This document shows positions 1 to 6,013 of a DNA stretch of 7,871 nt, in pieces. The stretch lies in assembly GCA_022360355.1 (NCBI GenBank), contig JAKSCY010000770.1, forward strand, positions 1 to 7,871, in the 5' to 3' direction. The position numbers and the translations under genes are program-made. The notes under the pieces are model-generated. The model did no database searches and was not told the DNA's origin. It was given only the letters and a program-made list of their open reading frames with translations. The stretch is from Chlorobiales bacterium. Lineage in GTDB: Bacteria; Bacteroidota; Chlorobiia; Chlorobiales; Chlorobiaceae. Within the stretch, counting starts at the first letter, position 1. The number at the start of each line of letters is the position of its first letter.

Positions 1-14
1 CATCTTATCAGCCA

Positions 15-44
15 TCAAGCTATCCAGCTCTCAAGCCATCCAGC
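15..44. repeat. Imperfect 14-base tandem direct repeat upstream of pth
   Basis: Two copies of a 14-base unit, tcaagctatccagc (15-28) and tcaagccatccagc (31-44), differ at one base and have a 16-base period. They lie just before the pth start. One reading frame across this stretch (from base 2) stays open and ends in a TGA at 53-55, overlapping the pth ATG, so the repeat could be the tail of an upstream gene. Too little is visible to say which gene, and the repeat may be chance. Confidence 0.4.
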
Positions 45-51
45 AAATATC

Positions 52-621
52 ATGAAACTCATCGCCGGCCTGGGAAACCCCGAAAAAAGGCATGAAAACA
101 CACGGCACAACATTGGATTCGAGGTTGTTGATGAAATAGCCCGGATTTTTCAAACAGGTTTAACGACAGGAAAGGGAAATTTTCATTACGCCAAGATCTC
201 CCACCGGGGTGAACCGGTCATCATACTCAAGCCGATGACCTACATGAACCTTTCAGGCCATGCAGTGGTTGCTGCAATGAACTTTTATAAAATCGGTATC
301 GAAGATATCCTCATCGTCTGCGACGACCTCAATATACCTCTTGGATCAATCCGGCTGCGGTCAAAAGGCTCTGCCGGTGGTCAGAACGGGCTGAAACACA
401 TCATACAAAGCCTTGGAAGAGAAAACTTCGCCCGCCTGCGTATAGGCATAGGCAGGGATCTCCCTTTTGGGTCCCTTTCATCGTTTGTTCTGGGAAAGTT
501 CAGTGAAGAAGAGCGAAAAACCGCAGACAGTATAATTCCCGAGTGTGCCGACGCCGCACTTGATTTCGTTATAAACGGCATCGAACATGCCATGAGTCAC
601 TTTAACAGGAAAAGCACCTAA
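52..621 (+). CDS. pth: Peptidyl-tRNA hydrolase (Pth family)
   Basis: Cytosolic esterase that frees tRNA from peptidyl-tRNAs dropped by the ribosome. The 189-residue length is normal for bacterial Pth. Visible family motifs are GLGNP at residues 6-10, TRHNIGF at 17-23, YMNLSG at 64-69, the CDDLNIPLG block at 90-98 and GGQNGLKHII at 109-118. By alignment with E. coli Pth the functional residues are N9, H19 (catalytic base), N66, D91 and N112, and all are present. Two usually conserved positions of the GNPGxxYxxTRHN signature are changed: Gly to Glu at 11 and Tyr to His at 14. The ATG at 52 puts the GLGNP motif at its normal place. No Shine-Dalgarno is visible, and ATGA overlap with an upstream frame (TGA at 53-55) is possible. 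The stop overlaps the convergent hydrolase stop. Identity is secure. Confidence 0.96.
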   Translation: MKLIAGLGNPEKRHENTRHNIGFEVVDEIARIFQTGLTTGKGNFHYAKISHRGEPVIILKPMTYMNLSGHAVVAAMNFYKIGIEDILIVCDDLNIPLGSIRLRSKGSAGGQNGLKHIIQSLGRENFARLRIGIGRDLPFGSLSSFVLGKFSEEERKTADSIIPECADAALDFVINGIEHAMSHFNRKST

Positions 622-1433
622 CCTGCACTTGTTGCCGGCATCATGGTCGAGCAGATCGTGTTACGCTGCATGAAGGATATTGCTTTAGCGTTAAAATCTT
701 TCGGCTGGTCGATGTTGCATACATGACCTGAGTTATTTATCACCTCAAGGTAAGAGTTAGTGTGCCTCTGCACGATATACTCGACTGCCGGAAGAAACAT
801 GTAGTCCTCGTCACCGGTCAGGTACAACGTCGGAATGCCGGTATCTTTTTCCTCAAAATATTTCAGAAGCGGGTTCAGTTCATAGGTCAGCTTGAACCAC
901 CGCATAAACTCCTTCTGCGCAACTTTTTTCGCTTCACTCACAAACAGGAGGCGTGATTTTTTATGCCTTGCCCTGGGCATGATTATCCAGGCGAAAAAGC
1001 CGTACAACCACATATACGGAACAAAACGCTTGACCGTGTTCCCCAATCCCACCAGAAACCTTGCTCTGACGTTCAGGCGTATGATTGCACCACCCATAAC
1101 CATAGAGCATACCCTGTCAGGAACAAGTTCGCTGATCTGACGGATAAGTATGGTTCCGAGTGAAATACCGATAAAATGTGCCTTTTGAATTTCCAGGTGA
1201 TCAAGCACCTCGATAATATCAAGGGTTATATCCTCAAAGCTGTACGCCCTTTTATGAGAAAGCGGTAATCCTTTTGACTTGCCATGCCCTCTCAGGTCTA
1301 CCATCAATACATTGAAATGTTTCTTGAATTCCTTGATCTGAAGAAACCATATCGAAGAACTTCCCCCCGCCCCGTGAACAAATACTACCCAAGGAGCCGT
1401 TTCAGAAAGCTCATAGATTCTGTAATGAAGCAT
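618..1433 (-). CDS. Alpha/beta-fold hydrolase of unknown substrate
   Basis: A 271-residue alpha/beta hydrolase. The oxyanion-hole HGAGGSS is at 20-26, VDLRGHGKS at 45-53, and the nucleophile elbow GISLG has Ser91 as likely nucleophile. The acid is probably Asp210 in TGDED (206-210), and His237 sits in NSGH, so the triad is complete. A cap region rich in aromatic residues (about 125-190) should define the substrate, which cannot be read from sequence. The last 14 or so residues look like a tail beyond the core fold. It is probably the third gene of the hisC operon, starting 38 bases after the methyltransferase stop. The ATG at 1433 lacks a Shine-Dalgarno. The frame is open upstream of it, but only non-standard starts are available there. 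Its TAG shares four bases with the pth TAA on the other strand. The fold is secure and the function is not. Confidence 0.9.
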   Translation of the reverse strand: MLHYRIYELSETAPWVVFVHGAGGSSSIWFLQIKEFKKHFNVLMVDLRGHGKSKGLPLSHKRAYSFEDITLDIIEVLDHLEIQKAHFIGISLGTILIRQISELVPDRVCSMVMGGAIIRLNVRARFLVGLGNTVKRFVPYMWLYGFFAWIIMPRARHKKSRLLFVSEAKKVAQKEFMRWFKLTYELNPLLKYFEEKDTGIPTLYLTGDEDYMFLPAVEYIVQRHTNSYLEVINNSGHVCNIDQPKDFNAKAISFMQRNTICSTMMPATSAG

Positions 1434-1471
1434 AACACCGAAAGCTTTGAGATTTTCCAGACACGTTGTTT

Positions 1472-2014
1472 TTATTGATTTGTAAAGGTTTTCACCATTT
1501 CATACAAAGCGATTCCCGCTGCTACAGAAACGTTCAAGGAATGCTTTGTGCCATATTGAGGGATTTCAAAAACATGATCACAGAGCCGTAACACATCGCC
1601 GTCTATACCGTCAATTTCATTGCCGAGAATAAGGCAGAGCGGAAAATCCTCCTTTCGTATATCATTATACGGCCTGCTGTTTTCGGCAATCTCAAGACCG
1701 CAGATGGTAACCCCTGAATCCTTGAGAGTCCCCAGAACATCCTCGGGATGAGCGTAGTACTCCCACTCCACACTCTCCTGGGCACCAAGAGCGGTTTTAT
1801 CGATCTCCTTTCTCGGAGGAGTCGCAGTATAACCCGTAATGATAACTTTTTCAATCCCGGCAGCGTCAGCGGTACGAAATACAGAACCAACGTTGTACAT
1901 GCTACGTATATTATGCAGTAAAACAGTAACCGGATACTTGTCTTTCTCGATGTATTCTTCAACACTTAAACGGGACATTTCGTCACCCCGTAACTTATTG
2001 AAAATTCTCATCAT
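1472..2014 (-). CDS. SpoU/TrmH-family (SPOUT) RNA 2'-O-methyltransferase
   Basis: A 180-residue SPOUT methyltransferase using S-adenosylmethionine, likely acting on tRNA or rRNA ribose. The three family motifs are clear: motif 1 NIRSMYNVGSVFRTADA (35-51) with the catalytic Arg47, motif 2 LILGNEIDGI (128-137), and motif 3 IPQYGTKHSLNVSVAAG (151-167) forming the trefoil-knot cofactor site. TALGAQES (74-81) supplies the conserved Glu80. It is little more than the catalytic domain, with no separate RNA-binding domain, so the target cannot be named. The outer ATG (2012-2014) overlaps the hisC TGA as ATGA, suggesting translational coupling. An inner ATG at 1976-1978 (residue 13) has a good Shine-Dalgarno, ggggtga, four bases upstream and may be the true start, giving 168 residues. 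The family call is secure and the start is open. Confidence 0.93.
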   Translation of the reverse strand: MMRIFNKLRGDEMSRLSVEEYIEKDKYPVTVLLHNIRSMYNVGSVFRTADAAGIEKVIITGYTATPPRKEIDKTALGAQESVEWEYYAHPEDVLGTLKDSGVTICGLEIAENSRPYNDIRKEDFPLCLILGNEIDGIDGDVLRLCDHVFEIPQYGTKHSLNVSVAAGIALYEMVKTFTNQ

Positions 2015-3084
2015 TGAAGCATCCGCAGTTTTTCAAGCAGAAGATCATTTTCCTCTTTCAACCCTATGTTGAATCGAAGACAGTTTTCCATGAGAGGATA
2101 ACCTGAGACGTTTCGTACAAGAATACCTTCCCGAGCAAGAAATGAAAACATTTTTTTGGCATCTGAGACCTTTATAATAACAAAGTTTGCATCACTTTCG
2201 AACACCCGGACTTCTTTCACTTTTTTCAGCGCTTCAGACATGCGCACACGTTCTTTCAGGATATAGTCCACCGCCTCCTGGACGAGGTAGTAGTTATCCA
2301 GTACACGGGTGAGAGTAATTTCGGCCAAACGGCTTGAAGTGAACGGTATTTTCGGCTTCGTTATTTCAGCCATAAGAGAAGGGTTGGTAATCGCGAAACC
2401 AATCCGCATACCGGCAAGTGCCAGAGCTTTCGACATGGTCCGCAAAACAATCAGGTTGGGTTGTTCTTCAATCAGTTGAAGCGCAGACTCTTCTCTGGAA
2501 AATTCAACATAGGCTTCGTCAACCAGCACGATCGCCTCCACTTCATCTGCAATCAAGCGGATTTCTTCAAGCGACAACGACTTGCTTGTCGGGTTGTTCG
2601 GCGTCGAAAGAACTACAAAACCGGCCTTTTCTTCTTTTGCCCTGCGAATAATTTCCGGCACGTCGAAACCGAGATCCTCATGCATCGCGACGGCAACAAT
2701 CTCTGCCTGAAGCAAGATGGCAAGTTTTTCATAAAGGGAAAACGACGGCTCCGGTATCAACACTTTGCTGCCACTGGAAGCACATGCCAGAAAAACTGTA
2801 TACAGCATTTCGTTGGAACCGTTGCTCATCATTACCGATTCAGAGGAAACTCCCACAAAATCCGCATACGCCTGTATGCCCCTGAATGGAAGAATGTCAG
2901 GATAGCGGTTCCATGCCTCATGTTTGAATTCATCCAGTATGGCTTCTTTCATCCATAAAGGAAGGTCAAAAGGACTCTCATTCTGGTTCAGCTTTATTTC
3001 CGCCTTCTGCCCTCCTTCCACCCTGTAGGCCCCTATACGTTGCAATGACGGATTTAACAGTTGGATAAAATCTTTTTCTGCCAT
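2011..3084 (-). CDS. hisC: Histidinol-phosphate aminotransferase
   Basis: PLP-dependent class I/II aminotransferase that converts imidazole-acetol phosphate and glutamate to L-histidinol phosphate in histidine synthesis. The length (357 residues) is typical. Motifs in order are LNQNESPFD (32-40), MSNGSNEML (86-94, cofactor phosphate region), STPNNPTSK (160-168) with Asn164, VLVDEAYVEFS (186-196) with Asp189 and Tyr192, and TMSKALALAGMRIGF (216-230), where Lys219 is the Schiff-base lysine and Arg227 binds phosphate. Arg337 in CLRFNIG binds the substrate carboxylate. All key residues are present. It is the first gene of the minus-strand cluster, overlapping the methyltransferase start by ATGA. 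A CAGGA next to the ATG is a weak ribosome site. Some HisC-like enzymes also accept aromatic substrates, so broader specificity is possible, but the motifs fit HisC. Confidence 0.95.
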   Translation of the reverse strand: MAEKDFIQLLNPSLQRIGAYRVEGGQKAEIKLNQNESPFDLPLWMKEAILDEFKHEAWNRYPDILPFRGIQAYADFVGVSSESVMMSNGSNEMLYTVFLACASSGSKVLIPEPSFSLYEKLAILLQAEIVAVAMHEDLGFDVPEIIRRAKEEKAGFVVLSTPNNPTSKSLSLEEIRLIADEVEAIVLVDEAYVEFSREESALQLIEEQPNLIVLRTMSKALALAGMRIGFAITNPSLMAEITKPKIPFTSSRLAEITLTRVLDNYYLVQEAVDYILKERVRMSEALKKVKEVRVFESDANFVIIKVSDAKKMFSFLAREGILVRNVSGYPLMENCLRFNIGLKEENDLLLEKLRMLQ

Positions 3085-3104
3085 GTCCTGAGAAATTAGT
3101 GTCG

Positions 3105-3110
3105 CTTATA
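3105..3110 (-). promoter_or_regulatory. Possible -10 element for the hisC operon
   Basis: On the minus strand these bases read TATAAG, five of six matches to TATAAT, about 20 bases before the hisC ATG. No convincing -35 lies 16-18 bases further upstream, where the DNA is mostly A. Transcription from here would leave only a short leader. This is a candidate only. Confidence 0.3.
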
Positions 3111-3157
3111 ACGAGTTAAAATACTGTTTTTTGTCCTGCCTCACGCTGTGAATATCT

Positions 3158-3184
3158 CTTTTTTGCTCAATCGATGCAAAAAAG
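3158..3184. promoter_or_regulatory. Perfect 9-base inverted repeat in the hisC/sigma-like divergent gap
   Basis: The arms cttttttgc (3158-3166) and gcaaaaaag (3176-3184) are exact reverse complements separated by nine bases that contain the palindrome atcgat. Neither strand has a T-run after the hairpin, so it is not an ordinary terminator. Its place between divergent genes fits a protein-binding operator or a hairpin in the leader of the plus-strand gene. The A/T-rich arms raise the odds of chance occurrence. Confidence 0.4.
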
Positions 3185-3239
3185 GTTGATTTATTGTTTT
3201 TTTTTCATAACTTAAAACAAGACAAAAATAATCCTATTT

Positions 3240-3246
3240 AAGGAGG
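3240..3246 (+). promoter_or_regulatory. Canonical Shine-Dalgarno of the sigma-like gene
   Basis: AAGGAGG lies five bases before the ATG at 3252 and is the only near-perfect Shine-Dalgarno in the window. Most neighbours have weak or no such site. It fixes the start of the small gene and supports its being genuinely translated. Confidence 0.85.
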
Positions 3247-3251
3247 CGAAC

Positions 3252-3674
3252 ATGGTCCGGATAAACAAAACACCTTTGGATATACTTGATGATATATACA
3301 GCCTGGCATACTGGATGACAGGCAATGCACGCGCTTCAGATGAACTTGTAAACAGAACATACCTGAATGCGGATATAGATACTCAGGAAACCGATCTTCT
3401 GAAAACATTCAGAAGTTGTTATGTAGACAGTTACGGCCAGTCTGCCGAACTCGGCATGACGGAAAACCAAAACGGCACAGCAAAATCCGTTCTGCAGAAT
3501 ATCAAAGAAAGAGCGGCAGATGTCAAACTTTCTGTCCTGCTGTCGGAAATCTCAGGCTTGAAACATCAACAGATTTCCGAGATTATGGGCAAACCTGTCA
3601 AGACTATAAGATTCTGGTTATTCTGGGGAAGAAAATTCCTTGTTAAAGACAGTTTGCTCAAGGCATCAGCCTGA
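3252..3674 (+). CDS. Small sigma-70/ECF-like protein with degenerate DNA-recognition region
   Basis: A 140-residue protein resembling a shortened ECF sigma factor. Residues 11-40 (IYSLAYWMTGNARASDELVN onward) match the pattern of sigma region 2.1-2.2, which binds core RNA polymerase. Residues 49-61 (LLKTFRSCYVDSY) resemble the end of region 2. Residues 92-132 match region 4: LLSEISGLKHQQISEIMGKPVK ahead of a recognition helix. That helix reads TIRFWLFWGRKFL, whereas ECF factors usually have something like TVKSRLHRARKRL, so the small polar contact residues are now Phe and Trp. The loop within region 2 and the linker are short, and ECF factors are usually 160-200 residues. Strong Shine-Dalgarno, divergent from hisC, own terminator, so probably monocistronic. 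No anti-sigma gene is adjacent. It may be a divergent sigma factor or a non-promoter-binding regulator. The resemblance is read by eye and no function is assigned. Confidence 0.75.
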   Translation: MVRINKTPLDILDDIYSLAYWMTGNARASDELVNRTYLNADIDTQETDLLKTFRSCYVDSYGQSAELGMTENQNGTAKSVLQNIKERAADVKLSVLLSEISGLKHQQISEIMGKPVKTIRFWLFWGRKFLVKDSLLKASA

Positions 3675-3691
3675 TATACGCCACTCCACAC

Positions 3692-3727
3692 AAAGGCCGC
3701 TTCCCCAGAAAAGCGGCCTTTTGTTTT
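3692..3727 (+). terminator. Rho-independent terminator after the sigma-like gene
   Basis: A perfect 11-base stem, aaaggccgctt (3692-3702) with aagcggccttt (3711-3721), encloses an eight-base loop and is followed by TTTTGTTTT. It begins 17 bases after the stop at 3674. The A-rich left flank lets it work partly in the other direction, but no minus-strand gene ends here. Confidence 0.93.
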
Positions 3728-3747
3728 ATGCATACCTGCTTTATATT
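3721..3747 (+). promoter_or_regulatory. Possible hldD promoter overlapping the terminator tail
   Basis: TTGTTT (3721-3726), part of the terminator T-run, and TATATT (3742-3747) could be -35 and -10 elements, with a short 15-base spacer. Initiation would fall about 3753-3756, at or near the GTG at 3756 and some 25 bases before the ATG at 3780. Since the terminator isolates hldD from upstream transcription, a promoter is expected here, but the match is modest. Confidence 0.35.
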
Positions 3748-3779
3748 CTTAACATGTGAAAAACCATACCAATGTTTGC

Positions 3780-4769
3780 ATGATACTTATTACCGGCGGA
3801 GCTGGATTTATCGGTAGCGCCATGCTCTGGGAGCTCAACAGACATGGCATGGATAAGGTCATTATTGCCGATGACCTTGGCTCCACAACAACCGGAAAAT
3901 GGAAAAATCTTTCCGGCCTCTCTTTCAGCGATTTCATCCATAAAGATGATCTTCTTTCCGGACTTGACGGCAATCAGCTTCCTGAAATAAGTGCGGTTGT
4001 TCATATGGGGGCAATAAGCGCAACGACGGAAACCGACGCCGACCTGTTGATGGCAAATAATTTCAACTACTCACAAAAACTCGCCCTGTTCTGCGCATCC
4101 CGCAATATTCGCTTCATCTACGCCTCCAGTGCCGCCACCTATGGCAGTGGCTGTAACGGCTACAACGATGAAGAAGAGAGCATGAAACAGCTCAGGCCAC
4201 TCAACATGTACGGCTACTCCAAACAACTGTTCGACCTCTGGGCTTTAAGAACAGGAATTCTAAAAAAGTCGGCCGGACTGAAGTTCTTTAATGTTTTCGG
4301 CCCGAATGAGTACCATAAGGATGACATGAGCAGTGTTGTCTTCAAGGCCTTCCGCCAGATAAAGAAAAGCGGGAGCGTTCAGCTCTTTGAGTCTCATCGG
4401 GACGATTTTCGAGACGGAGAGCAGATGCGGGACTTCATATACATCAAAGATTGCACAACCATTATGCACTGGCTGCTTGAAAACCCGTCAATAAACGGAA
4501 TATTCAATGTCGGAACGGGACAGGCCAGAAGTTTCAACGACCTTGTTGCGGCAACCTTTTCCGCACTTGACCTTGAACCGCAAATCCGTTACATCCCGAT
4601 GCCTGAAACCCTGCGTGACAAATACCAGTATTTCACACAGGCAGACATGAGCAAGCTGAGGTCTTACGGCTATACCCGTCCCATGACCTCTCTTGAAGAC
4701 GGTGTCAATGACTACGTAAGCAACTATCTTGACAGTCCGGTATCTCATTTCGATAATGACACCGGGTAA
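3780..4769 (+). CDS. hldD: ADP-L-glycero-D-manno-heptose 6-epimerase
   Basis: An extended short-chain dehydrogenase that inverts C6 of ADP-heptose, the last step making the heptose precursor of the LPS inner core. Counted from this ATG (329 residues), the NAD(P)-binding GGAGFIG is at 6-12, the serine motif YASSAATYG at 114-122, the catalytic pair Tyr144/Lys148 in YGYSK, and FNVFGPNEYHKDDM at 170-183, whose Lys180 matches the second catalytic Lys178 region of E. coli HldD. The blocks MRDFIYIKD (216-224), IFNVGTG (241-247) and YQYFTQADMSKLR (282-294) are HldD-like and separate it from general sugar epimerases. A GTG at 3756 would add eight residues, but the ATG at 3780 gives the usual family start directly before the Rossmann strand. 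Neither has a clear Shine-Dalgarno. phoH follows after 18 bases in the same frame. Confidence 0.92.
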   Translation: MILITGGAGFIGSAMLWELNRHGMDKVIIADDLGSTTTGKWKNLSGLSFSDFIHKDDLLSGLDGNQLPEISAVVHMGAISATTETDADLLMANNFNYSQKLALFCASRNIRFIYASSAATYGSGCNGYNDEEESMKQLRPLNMYGYSKQLFDLWALRTGILKKSAGLKFFNVFGPNEYHKDDMSSVVFKAFRQIKKSGSVQLFESHRDDFRDGEQMRDFIYIKDCTTIMHWLLENPSINGIFNVGTGQARSFNDLVAATFSALDLEPQIRYIPMPETLRDKYQYFTQADMSKLRSYGYTRPMTSLEDGVNDYVSNYLDSPVSHFDNDTG

Positions 4770-4787
4770 CAAACAAAACACAACCTT

Positions 4788-5744
4788 TTGCTGAAAGAAA
4801 AATCCATAGAATTTGAAGGCATCGAACCTGTTATCGTTTTCGGTCCACATGACTCCTGGCTCAAAAAGATCCGGCAGGAATTCCCGGAGGTACAGCTTAC
4901 GGCAAGAGGAAACACTGTTTCGATAAAAGGGGAAGAAAGCGAGTTGAAAATGCTGGAACAGGTTTTCAGCGAAATGAGGTTTCTGGCCGATCAACATGGT
5001 GAAATCCAGGAAAACGATATCAATACCCTCCTCAGTGTTGCATTCTCTCCCGCACCGTCACCCGAAACCACCCCTTCAGCGGACAACGACACAATCGTAA
5101 CAACAAAAGATTACGCCGTAAGAGCAAAAACCAACGGACAGAGAAAAATGGTCACCGAAGCAAAACAAAACGACATTGTTTTTGCTATCGGTCCGGCAGG
5201 AACAGGCAAAACATATACCGCCGTCGCGATTGCCGTTGCAGCCTGGAAAGCAAAAAAAGTCAAAAGGATAGTTCTGGCACGGCCTGCTGTCGAAGCCGGT
5301 GAAAGCCTGGGCTTTTTGCCGGGAGACCTTGCACAGAAAATAGACCCCTATCTCAGACCGCTCTACGACGCCCTCCAGGACATGCTCACGGCGGAAAAAC
5401 TCAGGGCTCTTACGGAGCAGAGGATTATCGAGATCGTGCCGCTTGCGTATATGAGAGGGCGCACGCTCAATAATTCGTTTATCATACTCGATGAGGCACA
5501 GAATGCATCGAATAAACAGATGAAAATGTGCCTGACCAGACTCGGTCTCAATTCCAGGGCAATCATAACCGGCGATGTAACACAGATAGATCTCCCCCGT
5601 GAAATTGAATCGGGGCTTATGAACGCCAGAAACATCCTTCAGGACATCTCCGGCATAAGTTTCGTGTTTCTCGATAAATCAGACGTTGTCCGGCATCGGC
5701 TCGTCCGTGATATCATCAGCGCATACGAACAGGAAGAAGAGTAA
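4788..5744 (+). CDS. phoH: PhoH-family ATPase
   Basis: A 318-residue PhoH/PhoL-type P-loop ATPase, cytosolic and linked in other bacteria to RNA metabolism and stress, with no settled substrate. Residues 6-66 form the KH-like N-terminal domain. The ATPase domain has Walker A GPAGTGKT (135-142), LARPAVEAGESLGFLPGD (163-180), YMRGRTLNN (221-229), Walker B FIILDEAQN (231-239), TGDVTQIDLP (261-270) and a C-terminal arginine-rich DVVRHRLVRDII (299-310). All motifs are intact. The start is a TTG with no Shine-Dalgarno: the hldD TAA at 4767-4769 lies in the same frame and blocks any upstream start, and the first in-frame ATG would remove most of the KH-like domain. It is probably co-transcribed with hldD. 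In many genomes phoH neighbours ybeY, which is not seen here. Family is secure and the role is not. Confidence 0.94.
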   Translation: MLKEKSIEFEGIEPVIVFGPHDSWLKKIRQEFPEVQLTARGNTVSIKGEESELKMLEQVFSEMRFLADQHGEIQENDINTLLSVAFSPAPSPETTPSADNDTIVTTKDYAVRAKTNGQRKMVTEAKQNDIVFAIGPAGTGKTYTAVAIAVAAWKAKKVKRIVLARPAVEAGESLGFLPGDLAQKIDPYLRPLYDALQDMLTAEKLRALTEQRIIEIVPLAYMRGRTLNNSFIILDEAQNASNKQMKMCLTRLGLNSRAIITGDVTQIDLPREIESGLMNARNILQDISGISFVFLDKSDVVRHRLVRDIISAYEQEEE

Positions 5745-5823
5745 GTACCTGCCGTTGAGGAACTATGTCAAAGTGCATGCTGTTATGCTTTTCATCGGCG
5801 TCTAAACCAAAAACCATCCGATC

Positions 5824-6012
5824 ATGGCACATAGAATTACTGAAGAATGCACCTATTGTGCGGCTTGTGAGCCGGAATGCCCGGTAACCGCCATTACAGC
5901 CGGTGATGACATTTATATCATTGACGAAAGCGTCTGCATCGACTGTGAGGGATATTACGATGAGCCTGCCTGCGTAGCCGTTTGTCCGGTTGATTGCATA
6001 TTCAAGGTCTAA
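5824..6012 (+). CDS. 2[4Fe-4S] ferredoxin, Chlorobium type, eight-residue loop
   Basis: A 62-residue low-potential electron carrier. Nine cysteines lie at 9, 12, 15, 19, 38, 41, 50, 54 and 58, giving CX2CX2CX3CP then CX2CX8CX3CP and an extra Cys. By analogy with the Allochromatium vinosum ferredoxin, C9/C12/C15/C54 and C19/C38/C41/C50 hold the two clusters and C58 is free. In green sulfur bacteria such ferredoxins accept electrons from the type I reaction centre and drive pyruvate and 2-oxoglutarate synthases of the reductive TCA cycle. The sequence closely resembles Chlorobium limicola ferredoxins as I recall them, where I/II naming varies. The N-terminal MAHRITEEC fixes the start, and no Shine-Dalgarno is evident. 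It stands 79 bases after phoH and 108 before its paralogue. Function is well supported by family. Confidence 0.95.
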   Translation: MAHRITEECTYCAACEPECPVTAITAGDDIYIIDESVCIDCEGYYDEPACVAVCPVDCIFKV

Positions 6013-6013
6013 C

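Noticed and set aside
1603..1965. 120-codon minus-strand frame overlapping the methyltransferase in another register
   Set aside because: The methyltransferase frame carries all SPOUT motifs. This one has none and is a shadow.
2461..2958. Long open frame (165 codons) on the plus strand opposite hisC
   Set aside because: It lies wholly antisense to a secure hisC, has no recognisable domain or ribosome site, and its composition is that of a shadow frame.
3185..3213. TTGATT and TAACTT as a promoter for the sigma-like gene
   Set aside because: The spacing of 17 is good, but the -10 matches only three of six and the A/T-rich stretch gives many similar chance pairs.
4488..4997. 169-codon minus-strand open frame across the hldD/phoH junction
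   Set aside because: Antisense to conserved C-terminal HldD and N-terminal PhoH coding sequence, Phe/Val rich without motifs, no promoter or ribosome site.
5771..5792. Weak hairpin (GCAT/ATGC arms) followed by TTTT after phoH, and a TGTTATGCT extended -10-like string at 5781-5789
   Set aside because: The stem is only four solid pairs with a bulge, and no -35 is found at proper spacing, so neither terminator nor promoter can be supported.
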